Below are positions 40,270-52,185 of a stretch of DNA of 64,000 nucleotides, piece after piece. Position 1 is the first letter of the stretch; each line of letters begins with the position of its first letter. The notes beneath the pieces are model-generated. The model saw only the letters and a program-made list of their open reading frames with translations. It did no database searches and was not told the origin of the DNA. This stretch comes from JAWVFN01 sp963696625 (lineage in GTDB: Bacteria > Actinomycetota > Thermoleophilia > Solirubrobacterales > 70-9): the NCBI GenBank assembly GCA_963696625.1, contig CAVOKZ010000007.1, forward strand, positions 62,001 through 126,000, given 5' to 3'. The translations under genes and the position numbers were made by a program.

Positions 40270-40563
40270 TCAGTGCGATCGGGGCGAAGAATGGCCGCGA
40301 TCGAAGCTGCGCCGCCGGTGGATCGCCCGCCGACGCGGAGGCTCGGCGACCGCGACCGCGCCGCCGCCGTGAGGTCCGCGCCGCGGCTTACGCGGGCGCA
40401 CCGGCTCGCGCCGCCAGCGCCGGAACCCGTGGTCGGTCTTCTCGCCCGGCTCCTCCTCGGGCTCGGCCTCGGCCTTGACCGCGTAGTACACGAGGTACAT
40501 CCCGGCGAACACCGGGATCTTGAGAATCACCGCCAAAAACACGATCGGCAACCAGCCGTCCAT
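40270..40563 (-). CDS. Small single-pass membrane protein
   Basis: A 97-residue protein. Residues 3-28 are one hydrophobic segment (LPIVFLAVILKIPVFAGMYLVYYAVKA), followed by an acidic stretch (EAEPEEEPGEK) and a basic Arg/Pro/His-rich tail. The layout suggests an N-terminal anchor with a cytosolic tail. The function is unknown. It lies 11 bp after the HAD-like gene and may share its transcript. Confidence 0.6.
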   Translation of the reverse strand: MDGWLPIVFLAVILKIPVFAGMYLVYYAVKAEAEPEEEPGEKTDHGFRRWRREPVRPRKPRRGPHGGGAVAVAEPPRRRAIHRRRSFDRGHSSPRSH

Positions 40564-40574
40564 TAAGCGTCACT

Positions 40575-41111
40575 CTACCCCGGACTGAATCCATCTTCTA
40601 CCCAGGCCAGAAGCGCCTCGACGTGTACTTCCTCGAGCCCGCGGTCGGACTGGGTCGGAACCAGCAGCGTCGGCGCCTCGCGCTTGGACGCCCACCTGCG
40701 GCAGGAGCGGTCGAGGCTGTCGTCGATCCACGCCATCGGGCGCTCGCCGCCGTACTCGCTCAGCGCCTCGAGCTTCCAGTGCGCGGTTCCGAACCGCGCC
40801 CGGCCGTCGAAGGCGAGGTAGGGGAGCTTCGGGACTCCGAGGATGGAGGGCAGGTTGTCGTTGGCGCGCTCCTCCCAGCCGCTCGCCCAAACTCCCTCGT
40901 AGATCTCGAGCAGGCGGTTGAGCCGCTCGGCCGCCTCGAACGAAAGGTAGTGCGGCAGCCCGTCGACGAGGTGGAACGCGCCGGGCGGGCGCACATCCTC
41001 GTCGAAGCCGAACAGGCTGAGGACGCCGTCGATGTCGATCGCGAGCAGGGGCTTGTCCGCGTCCTTCTTACGTTTGAGCACGCCAAGGGCCACGCACGAA
41101 GTCTGTACCAT
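40575..41111 (-). CDS. HAD-like hydrolase
   Basis: 178 residues. Motif I is LLAIDIDGVLSLF (DxDGxL), a later helix region has WASGWEERAND, and the acidic motif IV is MAWIDDSLDRS; together these fit a small HAD-superfamily phosphatase-like enzyme. The ATG used here lies only 9 bp from the divergent rpsL start and inside its putative -10 box. GTG codons at 41093 or 41081 are therefore plausible starts and would not touch the HAD fold, which begins near residue 21. Confidence 0.8.
   Translation of the reverse strand: MVQTSCVALGVLKRKKDADKPLLAIDIDGVLSLFGFDEDVRPPGAFHLVDGLPHYLSFEAAERLNRLLEIYEGVWASGWEERANDNLPSILGVPKLPYLAFDGRARFGTAHWKLEALSEYGGERPMAWIDDSLDRSCRRWASKREAPTLLVPTQSDRGLEEVHVEALLAWVEDGFSPG
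41106..41111 (+). promoter_or_regulatory. Putative -10 box (TACCAT) for leaderless rpsL mRNA
   Basis: TACCAT ends 8 nt before the rpsL GTG with no Shine-Dalgarno between them (CCGCCGCC). The same bases, read on the other strand, are the first two codons of the longest HAD-like frame. Confidence 0.4.
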
Positions 41112-41119
41112 CCGCCGCC

Positions 41120-41515
41120 GTGCCGAATACGAACCAGCTCGTCAGAAAGGGCCGCAAGCGCCCGAAGAAGAAGGTCTCGACCCCCGGGCTCAAGTCCGGG
41201 CACGGTCGTAAGCAGCGCACCGCCGCCCCGCAGCGGCGCGGCGTCTGCACCCGCGTCTACACCGCGACGCCGAAGAAGCCGAACTCGGCCCTTCGCAAGG
41301 TCGCCCGCGTGCGCCTCACCAACGGCATGGAAGTGACGAGCTACATCCCGGGCGAGGGCCACAACCTGCAGGAGCACTCGGTCGTCCTCGTCCGCGGCGG
41401 CCGCGTCAAGGACCTGCCGGGCGTTCGCTACAAGGTCGTCCGCGGCACGCTCGACGCCTCAGGCGTCGCCGACCGCAAGAAGAGCCGTTCGATGTACGGC
41501 GTCAAAGCCTCCTAG
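41120..41515 (+). CDS. rpsL: 30S ribosomal protein S12
   Basis: A 131-residue S12 beginning at GTG (MPNTNQLVRKGR). The decoding-centre segment TATPKKPNSALRK is intact, with Lys at positions 52-53, so no classical streptomycin-resistance change is present there. The second conserved loop GGRVKDLPGVRY is also normal. The stop TAG overlaps the rpsG GTG by one base. Confidence 0.97.
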   Translation: MPNTNQLVRKGRKRPKKKVSTPGLKSGHGRKQRTAAPQRRGVCTRVYTATPKKPNSALRKVARVRLTNGMEVTSYIPGEGHNLQEHSVVLVRGGRVKDLPGVRYKVVRGTLDASGVADRKKSRSMYGVKAS

Positions 41516-41985
41516 TGCCTCGCCGTAACGCAGCCCCGATCCGCCCGCTCGAGCCCGACTCGGTGCACCGCAGCCGGCTCGTGCAGCAGGTGATCAACAA
41601 GGTCATGCACGCCGGCAAGAAGGGCACGGCGGAGAAGATCACCTACGGCGCTCTCGATCTCGTCGGCCGGCGCACCTCCGAGGATCCGGTCGAGGGCCTC
41701 GAGAACGCGATCAAGAACCTCACCCCGGTGCTCGAGGTTCGCTCGCGCCGCGTCGGTGGCGCCACCTACCAGGTGCCGGTCGAGGTCCCCGCCCGCCGCG
41801 CCCGCACCCTCGCCGTTCGCTGGCTGGTCGAGTACGCCCGCGACCGCAACGAGAAGTCAATGGCCGAGCGTCTCGCCAACGAGATCCTCGATGCGTCCAA
41901 GCAGCAGGGCAACGCCTGGAAGCGCAAGGACGACATCTACCGCATGGCCCAGGCGAACAAAGCGTTCGCCCACTACCGCTGGTAG
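41515..41985 (+). CDS. rpsG: 30S ribosomal protein S7
   Basis: A 156-residue S7 starting at GTG coupled to rpsL. Signatures are RSRLVQQVINKVMHAGKKG and RRVGGATYQVPVEV. It nucleates the 30S head by binding 16S rRNA and in many bacteria controls the str operon. The expected next gene, fusA, lies 1.6 kb further on, beyond two reverse-strand genes. Confidence 0.97.
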   Translation: MPRRNAAPIRPLEPDSVHRSRLVQQVINKVMHAGKKGTAEKITYGALDLVGRRTSEDPVEGLENAIKNLTPVLEVRSRRVGGATYQVPVEVPARRARTLAVRWLVEYARDRNEKSMAERLANEILDASKQQGNAWKRKDDIYRMAQANKAFAHYRW

Positions 41986-42066
41986 CCACGTCAGGCCGCA
42001 CTCTTTCGTCGCGGCGGCCCGCCGCCGCGACTTAATGCGGGCGGCCGCTACGGAGCGACCTGATTC

Positions 42067-42576
42067 CTAGGCCTCTTTCGACCAGTCGACGAGCTTCGGT
42101 CTGCCTTCATCGGTGGTGCCGAAGAGCTTGATCCGGTAGCTCGGCATCGTCGCCAGGGCGGTGCCACAGAGGGAGAGCAGGAGGGCGCCGATCAGCATGA
42201 ACCAGAAGCCCTGCTGGGGCTCGGCCTTGGCGTCGACGAAGGACTCGCGGGCGTCGCCGAGGGTGCCGATTTTGTTGGCGTCGGGGAGGTCCCCGATCAG
42301 GAAGATCAACAGCGCGATCACGCCGCAGACGGCGACCGCCGCCGCGGCCGGCTTCGAGCCGGTCGTGATCGCGACCGCCAGCGCGATCACGGCGGCGGCG
42401 GCGAGCACGAGGATCGCTCCGTGGTGCCGATCGATTGCCTCGGAGGCCTGCAGCGCCTCGCCGCCGGGGGGCGTGAGGTGGAAGGAGTCCATCAGCTCGG
42501 AGGCGCCGAGCAGCACTGCCGCCGCGAAGCAGCCGAGCGCGAGCAGGACCTCGGTGCGGAAGCGAACCCGGCTCAA
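42067..42576 (-). CDS. Four-segment membrane protein, hypothetical
   Basis: A 169-residue protein with four hydrophobic segments (about 5-24, 48-70, 75-95 and 125-148) and a short cytosolic tail (YRIKLFGTTDEGRPKLVDWSKEA). It starts at TTG overlapping the stop of the upstream membrane gene (TTGA). The two proteins look like divergent relatives of one another in segment layout. The function is unknown. Confidence 0.75.
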   Translation of the reverse strand: MSRVRFRTEVLLALGCFAAAVLLGASELMDSFHLTPPGGEALQASEAIDRHHGAILVLAAAAVIALAVAITTGSKPAAAAVAVCGVIALLIFLIGDLPDANKIGTLGDARESFVDAKAEPQQGFWFMLIGALLLSLCGTALATMPSYRIKLFGTTDEGRPKLVDWSKEA

Positions 42577-43367
42577 ATGCCCACCGGGTTCGGCTCGCCG
42601 CCGCGGCCGGCGCGCATGCGGCGCCGGCGCCGGCGCGGTTCGGGGTGGGCCCGGTGGACCGTTCTCGAGAGCAGCGCCCCGCTCAGCAGCAGCATCGCCG
42701 AGGCTGCGACCTCGGCGTAGAAGCCGCCTTCGAGACTGGCTTCCGTGCCGGAGTAGCTGAGCCCGGCGCGTCCGGCGTCGAGTCCCTTCGGGAGGTCGAT
42801 GATCAGCGCCACGCCGAGGCCGATCGCCCCGCAAAGGGCGACGAGGCGGCCAAAGCGCCAGCGCCCGCTGAGGGTGGGGCCGATGAGGACCAGCCCGGCC
42901 GCGGCGACCGGGATCAAGGCGTAGGCGTGGGCGGTGCCGGTCTCCTTGAGACCCGCAACCGGAGCCGGGACCTTGGCGCCGAGCCTGCCGCCGTAGGCGC
43001 TCGCGTCGACGACCGTCCCGGTGTAGTCGATGAACTGGGCGCCGATCAGCGCCGCGCAGCAGAACGCGGCGACCGCGGCGAGCGCGTACTCGGGCTTGAT
43101 CGCGACGCTCGCCCGGTCGATTGCGCGCAGCAGTGCTCCGCCGACCCGCGCGATCAGGCTGAGGATCGCGGCGGCGATCACGACCGGCAGCGAGGCGATC
43201 GCGGTCACCGACGGCAGGATCCGGGCGGCGCCGCGGCCGGCGCCGCGCCCGATTCGCCGCCCGGCGTAGGCGGTCCGCCGCCCGGCTTCGGCGCCCGCAG
43301 CGCGGAGCCGGCGGCGGCGGCGAACGTTGATCCTTGCGCGGGCGCGAGCCCGCCTGAGCACACTCAT
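42573..43367 (-). CDS. Arg-rich multi-pass membrane protein, hypothetical
   Basis: A 264-residue protein. The first 50 residues are very Arg-rich (RRARARARINVRRRRRLRAA), followed by five or six hydrophobic segments between about 50 and 240 and another Arg-rich end. The strong positive charge at both ends suggests they face the cytosol. ATG 43367 is preferred over a start 13 codons upstream. With the next gene it forms a small reverse-strand unit that splits rpsG from fusA. Confidence 0.72.
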   Translation of the reverse strand: MSVLRRARARARINVRRRRRLRAAGAEAGRRTAYAGRRIGRGAGRGAARILPSVTAIASLPVVIAAAILSLIARVGGALLRAIDRASVAIKPEYALAAVAAFCCAALIGAQFIDYTGTVVDASAYGGRLGAKVPAPVAGLKETGTAHAYALIPVAAAGLVLIGPTLSGRWRFGRLVALCGAIGLGVALIIDLPKGLDAGRAGLSYSGTEASLEGGFYAEVAASAMLLLSGALLSRTVHRAHPEPRRRRRRMRAGRGGEPNPVGI

Positions 43368-43490
43368 GCCTTTGCTATCATCGCGCGGCGCTCGGGCCGA
43401 GTGCACTCACTCGGCGTGGGCATATTTCCAAGCCATGAACAGCGGCACGACATAGGCGCAGTTCGGGGTCGCAGACGCGAGTAGCGCTTG

Positions 43491-43509
43491 GGCCCGTCAG
43501 GGCCTTTTT
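43491..43509 (+). terminator. Hairpin plus T tract in the fusA upstream region
   Basis: Arms GGCCC and GGGCC around GTCA are followed by five T, 58 nt before the fusA ATG. Because it points in the fusA direction and no plus-strand gene ends nearby, an attenuator in a fusA leader is as likely as a simple terminator. Confidence 0.55.
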
Positions 43510-43566
43510 CATGTCCGCAAGTCCTCATCCTCTGGAACCTCTCAGCTACCTCTCACCGAAGACTAA

Positions 43567-45669
<2,103 letters not shown>

Positions 45670-45744
45670 CTATATTCAGTCGGTTCGCCTACTAACCACT
45701 TTCCGAGAAAAACAAAGACCCCCCCAAAGGAGCAAGAGACCGAG

Positions 45745-46926
<1,182 letters not shown>

Positions 46927-46939
46927 ACCGGCGGTAAGA

Positions 46940-46965
46940 GGGGGCGGACTGGTTCCGCCCCCTTT
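46940..46965 (+). terminator. Rho-independent terminator after tuf
   Basis: Arms GGGGGCGGA and TCCGCCCCC with a 5-nt loop, followed by TTT, 13 nt after the tuf stop. Confidence 0.8.
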
Positions 46966-47027
46966 GACGTACGGCGCGGCCGCCACCACAAACTGACGGC
47001 CGCGGCGCAAATGAAAGACATACGACC

Positions 47028-47066
47028 GGGGCGGCGCCCCCAGAGCAGCACAAGGGGCGGCGCCCC
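47028..47066 (+). promoter_or_regulatory. rpsJ leader with two identical hairpins
   Basis: The 13-mer GGGGCGGCGCCCC occurs at 47028-47040 and again at 47054-47066. Each can form a 5-bp stem with a 3-nt loop, or the two can cross-pair. They lie in the region that should be the S10 operon leader, where autoregulation by a ribosomal protein (L4 in E. coli) would act. Whether these are functional leader hairpins or a small repeat is open. Confidence 0.5.
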
Positions 47067-47117
47067 TGGTGCGCGCTAAGAACCAAAACAGAAAGCACAG
47101 AGAAAGCACCCAAGAAG

Positions 47118-47438
47118 TTGGCATCACTGACAACAGGAAAGATCCGGATCCGGCTGAAGGCGTACGACCACGACGCCATAGACCGGGCTGCCCAGGAGAT
47201 CATCGGCACAGCGGAGCGCACCGGCGCGACCGTCGCCGGGCCGATCCCGCTGCCGACCGAGAAGCACGTCTACTGCGTCATCCGCAGTCCCTTCAAGGAC
47301 AAGGACTCGCGCGAGCACTTCGAGATCCGCACCCACAAGCGGCTGATCGACATCCACCAGCCGAGTCCGAAGACCGTTGACTCATTGCAACGGCTGGATG
47401 CCCTTCCGGCAGGAGTAGACATCGAGATACGGCTTTAA
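47118..47438 (+). CDS. rpsJ: 30S ribosomal protein S10
   Basis: A 106-residue S10 starting at TTG (MASLTTGKIRIRLKAYDHDAI). The signature AERTGATVAGPIPLPTEKHVYCVIRSP is intact, and the protein ends in the usual VDIEIRL. It is the first gene of the long S10-spc series. Confidence 0.97.
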   Translation: MASLTTGKIRIRLKAYDHDAIDRAAQEIIGTAERTGATVAGPIPLPTEKHVYCVIRSPFKDKDSREHFEIRTHKRLIDIHQPSPKTVDSLQRLDALPAGVDIEIRL

Positions 47439-47454
47439 AGACCGACCAAACCTT

Positions 47455-48144
47455 ATGCCAGCAATCATCGGAAAAAAACTAGGAATGACCCAGGTCTTCA
47501 CCGAGGACGGCTCCTCGGTGCCGGTGACCGTGATCGAGGCCGGCCCGTGCAAGGTGACCGGGCTGCGCAACGCCGAGCGCGACGGGTACGACGCCGTCCA
47601 GCTCTGCTTTGGCGAGGTCAAGGAGTCGAAGCTCACCAAGGCCGAGGTCGGGCACCTGGCGAAGGCCGGCGCTCCGCCCTCGCGCCATCTGGTCGAGTTC
47701 CGCGACGAGAGCTGGGACGCTCCGGCCGCCGCGAAGGACGAAGGCGATGACTCCGAAGGGAACGAGGACTCGACGGAGGAAGGCGGAGCGCTGAAGGTCG
47801 GCGACGACGTCACCGTTTCCTCGTTTGCCCCGGGTGACAAGGTCAAGGTTTCCGGCACCTCGATCGGCAAGGGCTTCCAGGGCACGATCAAGCGCCACAA
47901 CTTCGGCCGCGGCCCGGTCAGCCACGGCTCGCACAACGTCCGCGCCCCGGGATCGATCGGCGCCAGCGCCGACCCGGCTCGCGTGTTCAAGGGACAGAAG
48001 ATGCCCGGGCAGACCGGTCGCACGCGCGTCACCCAGCGGGGGCTCGAGATCGTCGAGGTCGACGCCGAGCGCAACCTGCTCCTGATCAAGGGCGCCGTTC
48101 CCGGCTCCCGCAACGCGACGGTGGAGGTGCGCAGCAATGGCTGA
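47455..48144 (+). CDS. rplC: 50S ribosomal protein L3
   Basis: A 229-residue L3. It starts MPAIIGKKLGMTQVFTEDG and contains the family signature in the FQGTIKRHNFGRGPVSHGSH region. An acidic insert of about 20 residues (near 92-112, KDEGDDSEGNEDSTEEGG) replaces a short loop in relatives. It overlaps rplD by 8 nt. Confidence 0.97.
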   Translation: MPAIIGKKLGMTQVFTEDGSSVPVTVIEAGPCKVTGLRNAERDGYDAVQLCFGEVKESKLTKAEVGHLAKAGAPPSRHLVEFRDESWDAPAAAKDEGDDSEGNEDSTEEGGALKVGDDVTVSSFAPGDKVKVSGTSIGKGFQGTIKRHNFGRGPVSHGSHNVRAPGSIGASADPARVFKGQKMPGQTGRTRVTQRGLEIVEVDAERNLLLIKGAVPGSRNATVEVRSNG

Positions 48145-48748
48145 CGCTCCCAACCTCGGCTCTGCCGGGAAGACGGCTCTGCCGGACGCCGTCTTCAGCG
48201 AGCCCTTCCACGAGTCGCTCGTCCACGAGGCCGCCCGCGCCGACCTCAACGCGAAGCGTCGCGGCACGGCCTCGACGCTGACCCGCGGCGAGGTCTCGAT
48301 GACGACCGCCAAGGCTTTCCGCCAGAAGGGCACCGGCCGCGCCCGCGCCGGCGCGCTCAGCGTGCCGACCCGCTACGGCGGCGGCGTCGCCTTCGGCCCC
48401 AAGCCCCGCCACTACACGATGAAGGTCAACCGCAAGGCCCGCCGCCGGGCCCTGCGCGCGGCGCTCTCGGTCCACGCCGCCCGCGACTCGATCGCGGTGA
48501 TCGACTCCTCCGCCTTCGAGACCCCCTCGACCAAGGCCGCCGCCGACGCGCTCGCCAAGTGGGACGCGAAGCTGCCGGTGCTGCTCCTCGTCGGCCCCGA
48601 GGAGCCAGGCGCCGCCAAGAGCTTCCGCAACATCGAGCGTGTCACCGTGCTCGAGGCCACGTCCGCGGGCGTCGCCGACGTGCTGGGAGCCGCCTCGCTG
48701 GTCGTCTCCGAAGCGGCTCTAAAGAGCCTGGAAGAGAGGGCCAAGTAG
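48137..48748 (+). CDS. rplD: 50S ribosomal protein L4
   Basis: A 203-residue L4. The signature region KAFRQKGTGRARAGALSVP is intact; this loop lines the exit tunnel. It starts inside the end of rplC. Its TAG is followed after 2 nt by the ATG of a 54-codon repeated ORF rather than by rplW. Confidence 0.97.
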   Translation: MADAPNLGSAGKTALPDAVFSEPFHESLVHEAARADLNAKRRGTASTLTRGEVSMTTAKAFRQKGTGRARAGALSVPTRYGGGVAFGPKPRHYTMKVNRKARRRALRAALSVHAARDSIAVIDSSAFETPSTKAAADALAKWDAKLPVLLLVGPEEPGAAKSFRNIERVTVLEATSAGVADVLGAASLVVSEAALKSLEERAK

Positions 48749-48750
48749 AG

Positions 48751-48915
48751 ATGACCGCCACCACGACCTTGCACACCTGGCTGACGCGCGTGGCACTTCG
48801 CAGCTCTGCGTCCTCGGACTTGCCTTTGCCTCCAGCAAAGGCTGCGCCCTGCGTCCTTGATCTGCTCGGCCACGCGCGCCCCCAGGCGCCCAAGGCCATG
48901 GAGGCGATCATCTAG
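48751..48915 (+). CDS. Small ORF (54 aa), copy 1 of a repeated junction element
   Basis: This 165-bp element fills the rplD/rplW gap exactly: its ATG is 2 nt after the rplD stop and its TAG shares a base with the rplW GTG. The frame encodes 54 residues with the core SDLPLPPAKAAPCVLDLLGH. It is about 90% identical to copy 2 (149 of 165 bases by eye) and shares a 49-nt core with copy 3 with one mismatch. The core contains a hairpin (GCCTTTGC/GCAAAGGC, 48822-48842) and codons rare in this genome, such as CCT, CCA, GCA and TTG. It may be a translated small protein or a structured repeat kept in frame to preserve coupling. Confidence 0.45.
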   Translation: MTATTTLHTWLTRVALRSSASSDLPLPPAKAAPCVLDLLGHARPQAPKAMEAII

Positions 48916-49211
48916 TGAACCCGCGCCAGGTGATCGTGCGCCCCGTGGTCTCGGAGAAGAGCTACGCCCTGATGGCGGAGGGCAAATACACGTTCCGGAT
49001 CGACGACCGCGCCCACAAGACGCAGGTCCGCCACGCCGTCGAGGAGATCTTCGGCGTCCACGTGCGCTCCGTGCACACCTCGCGCGTGCGCGCCAAGCCG
49101 AAGCGCCGCGGGCTCAGCGTCGGCACCAGCCGCTCGTGGAAGAAGGCGGTCGTGCAGCTCGCCCCCGGGGAGCGGATCGAGCTGTTCGAGGGCGCGGCGG
49201 TGGAAGGCTAG
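48915..49211 (+). CDS. rplW: 50S ribosomal protein L23
   Basis: A 98-residue L23 beginning at GTG (MNPRQVIVRPVVSEKSYALM). The signature YTFRIDDRAHKTQVRHAVEEIFGV is intact. L23 docks trigger factor and SRP at the tunnel exit. Its start overlaps the last base of the upstream small ORF. Confidence 0.97.
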   Translation: MNPRQVIVRPVVSEKSYALMAEGKYTFRIDDRAHKTQVRHAVEEIFGVHVRSVHTSRVRAKPKRRGLSVGTSRSWKKAVVQLAPGERIELFEGAAVEG

Positions 49212-49216
49212 ATCCG

Positions 49217-50056
<840 letters not shown>

Positions 50057-50059
50057 GCC

Positions 50060-50335
50060 ATGGGACGCTCGACCAAGAAGGGGCCGTTCGCGGAGGAGAA
50101 GCTGCTGAAGCGGATCGCCGCGATGAACGAGTCGGGGACCAAGACGATGATCAAGACCTGGTCGCGGAAGTCGACGATCTTCCCCGACATGGTCGGCCAC
50201 ACGATCGCCGTCCACGACGGCCGCAAGCACGTGCCCGTCTACATCTCCGAGTCGATGGTCGGCCACAAGCTCGGCGAGTTCGCGCCGACCCGCACCTTCC
50301 GCGCCCACTCCGGCACCTCGAAGTCGGAGGAGTAG
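50060..50335 (+). CDS. rpsS: 30S ribosomal protein S19
   Basis: A 91-residue S19 (MGRSTKKGPFAEEKLLKRI), with the signature IAVHDGRKHVPVYISESMVGHKLGEF. It starts 3 nt after the rplB stop. Confidence 0.97.
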   Translation: MGRSTKKGPFAEEKLLKRIAAMNESGTKTMIKTWSRKSTIFPDMVGHTIAVHDGRKHVPVYISESMVGHKLGEFAPTRTFRAHSGTSKSEE

Positions 50336-50337
50336 CG

Positions 50338-50901
50338 ATGGCCGACGAGACTCCCAAGAAGAAGGCGGCGGCGAAGCCCGCATCGAAGAAGACCAGCGCC
50401 AAGGCTGAGGCTAAGAAGCCCGCGGCGAAGAAGGAAGCGGCAAAGAAGCCCGCAGCGAAGAAGGACGCGGCGAAGAAGGCTGGGGCGAAGCCGGCATCCA
50501 AGAAACAGTCTCCTGCGAAGAAGACGGCCGCCAAGAAGGCGCCGCCGCAGCCGATCGCCCCGCCGATCGTTCGCGCCAGCGCCAAGTACGTCCGCGTCGC
50601 CCCGCGCAAGGTGCGGCTGGTCGCCGACCAGGTCCGCGGGAAGCAGATCGACGAGGCGCGCGCCCTGCTGCGCTTCTCGACTCGCAGCGCCGCGCGCGAC
50701 GTGGCCAAGCTGATCGACTCGGCCGCTGCCAACGCCGAGAACAACCACGACCTCGTCGCCGACGACATGCTGATCTCCGAGATCACGGTCGACGACGGCC
50801 CGACGCTCAAGCGCTACCAGCCCCGGGCGCTCGGCCGCGCGACGAAGATCGACAAGCGAACCAGCCACATCGCGGTGGCCCTGACTCCCGAGGAGGATTA
50901 G
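50338..50901 (+). CDS. rplV: 50S ribosomal protein L22 with basic N-terminal extension
   Basis: 187 residues. The first 75 are a Lys/Ala/Pro-rich, histone-H1-like repeat (KKPAAKKEAAKKPAAKK), absent from ordinary L22 of about 110-120 residues. The L22 fold starts at IVRASAKYVRVAPRKVRLVAD. ATG 50338 is 2 nt after the rpsS stop. The extension is likely to be flexible and RNA-binding at the ribosome surface. Confidence 0.95.
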   Translation: MADETPKKKAAAKPASKKTSAKAEAKKPAAKKEAAKKPAAKKDAAKKAGAKPASKKQSPAKKTAAKKAPPQPIAPPIVRASAKYVRVAPRKVRLVADQVRGKQIDEARALLRFSTRSAARDVAKLIDSAAANAENNHDLVADDMLISEITVDDGPTLKRYQPRALGRATKIDKRTSHIAVALTPEED

Positions 50902-51066
50902 ATGCCCGCCACCACGACCAGCCGCACCTGGATGACGCGCGTGGCGCTTCGCAGCTCTGCGTCCTCGGGCTTGCCTTTGCCTCCAGCAAAGGCTGCGCCC
51001 TGCGTCCTTGATCTGCTCGGCCACGCGCGCCCCCAGGCGCAACTGGCCATGGAGGCGGGCATCTGA
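50902..51066 (+). CDS. Small ORF (54 aa), copy 2 of a repeated junction element
   Basis: This copy fills the rplV/rpsC gap: its ATG follows the rplV TAG with no gap and its TGA ends one base before the rpsC ATG. The 54 residues share with copy 1 the start M(P/T)ATTT, WxTRVALRSSASS, the core SGLPLPPAKAAPCVLDLLGH and the end ARPQA. The 49-nt core (50960-51008) is identical to copy 3. The hairpin is at 50973-50993. No ribosome-binding site of its own is needed if it is translationally coupled. Real protein or frame-compatible repeat remains undecided. Confidence 0.45.
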   Translation: MPATTTSRTWMTRVALRSSASSGLPLPPAKAAPCVLDLLGHARPQAQLAMEAGI

Positions 51067-51067
51067 G

Positions 51068-51766
51068 ATGGGCCAGAAGATCCACCCGATTGGGTTCCGT
51101 GTCGGCTACATCCAGGACTGGAAGTCGAACTGGTACAACGAGAAGGAGTTCTCGGACTACCTCAACGAGGACCTCGAGATCCGCCAGCACATCGAGAACA
51201 AGCTCTCGCACGCCGGCCTCTCCGACATCACGATCAAGAAGGGCCCGGGCGAGGTCGAGATCGACATCGCCACCGCGCGCCCCGGCATCGTGATCGGCAA
51301 GTCCGGCTCCGAGGTCGACGCGCTGCGCCGCGACCTGCACAAGCTCACCAACAAGGCCGTCAAGGTCAACATCAAGGAGATCAAGCGGCCCGAGCTCGAC
51401 GCCAAGCTCGTCGCCCAGTCGATCGCCGAGCAGCTCCAGAACCGGGTCGCCTTCCGCCGCGCGATGAAGCGCGCTCTGACCTCGGCTATGAGGTCCGGCG
51501 CCAAGGGCGTCAAGGTCCAGGTCTCCGGGCGCCTGGGAGGCGCCGAGATGGCGCGCACCGAGGGCTACTCGGACGGCCGCGTGCCGCTGCACACCCTGCG
51601 CGCCGACATCGACTACGGCTTCATCGAGGCCCGCACGACGACCGGCCGCATCGGCGTCAAGTGCTGGATCAACAAGGGCGAGGTCATGCCCGAGGGCTTC
51701 CGCTCCGCCATCTCAGACGACGACGGCCCGCCGCCGCCGCGCGGCGGTCGAGGGGGTCGCCGCTGA
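51068..51766 (+). CDS. rpsC: 30S ribosomal protein S3
   Basis: A 232-residue S3. It starts MGQKIHPIGFRVGYIQDW, with a KH domain (IVIGKSGSEVDALRRDL) and the signature RADIDYGFIEARTTTGRIGVKCW. The frame is open further upstream through copy 2 of the repeat, but ATG 51068 matches the family N terminus. It overlaps rplP (TGATG). Confidence 0.97.
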   Translation: MGQKIHPIGFRVGYIQDWKSNWYNEKEFSDYLNEDLEIRQHIENKLSHAGLSDITIKKGPGEVEIDIATARPGIVIGKSGSEVDALRRDLHKLTNKAVKVNIKEIKRPELDAKLVAQSIAEQLQNRVAFRRAMKRALTSAMRSGAKGVKVQVSGRLGGAEMARTEGYSDGRVPLHTLRADIDYGFIEARTTTGRIGVKCWINKGEVMPEGFRSAISDDDGPPPPRGGRGGRR

Positions 51767-52185
51767 TGCTGATGCCGAAGCGGGTCAAGTACCGCAAGCA
51801 GATGCGCGGCCGGCGCCGCGGCTACTCCAAGGGAGGAACCACCGTCGCCTTCGGCGAGTACGGGCTCAAGGCCCTCGACCGCGGGTGGATCACCAACCGC
51901 CAGATCGAGGCCGCCCGTGTCGCGATGACGCGCAAGATCAAGCGCGGCGGCAAGGTCTGGATCAACATCTTTCCCGACAAGCCGATCACCTCGAAGCCGG
52001 CAGAGACCCGGATGGGATCGGGCAAGGGCAACCCCGAAGGCTGGGTCGCCGTGGTCAAGCCGGGCCGCGTGATGTTCGAGATCGCCGGCGTCGAGGACGA
52101 CCTCGCGCGCGACGCGATGCGCCTCGCCGGCCACAAGCTTCCGATCAGGACCAAGATCGTGCGACGCGAAGGAGCCGAGGGATGA
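51766..52185 (+). CDS. rplP: 50S ribosomal protein L16
   Basis: A 139-residue L16 (MLMPKRVKYRKQMRGRRRG), with the signatures WITNRQIEAARVAMTRKIKRGG and RMGSGKGNPEGWVAVVKPG. A start two codons later (MPKRV) is also possible. Its TGA overlaps a 24-codon ORF (ATGA). Confidence 0.97.
   Translation: MLMPKRVKYRKQMRGRRRGYSKGGTTVAFGEYGLKALDRGWITNRQIEAARVAMTRKIKRGGKVWINIFPDKPITSKPAETRMGSGKGNPEGWVAVVKPGRVMFEIAGVEDDLARDAMRLAGHKLPIRTKIVRREGAEG

Noticed and set aside
40388..40594. Alternative 68-codon reverse frame overlapping the small membrane protein
   Set aside because: It lacks the hydrophobic N-terminal segment and is Arg/Gly-rich as expected for a shifted frame.
48412..48873. Reverse-strand frames across the repeated junction elements (containing AGRSLCWRQRQ)
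   Set aside because: They run into the ribosomal protein genes as antisense and have no start signals; the sense frame fits the gene junctions exactly, so it is the better reading.
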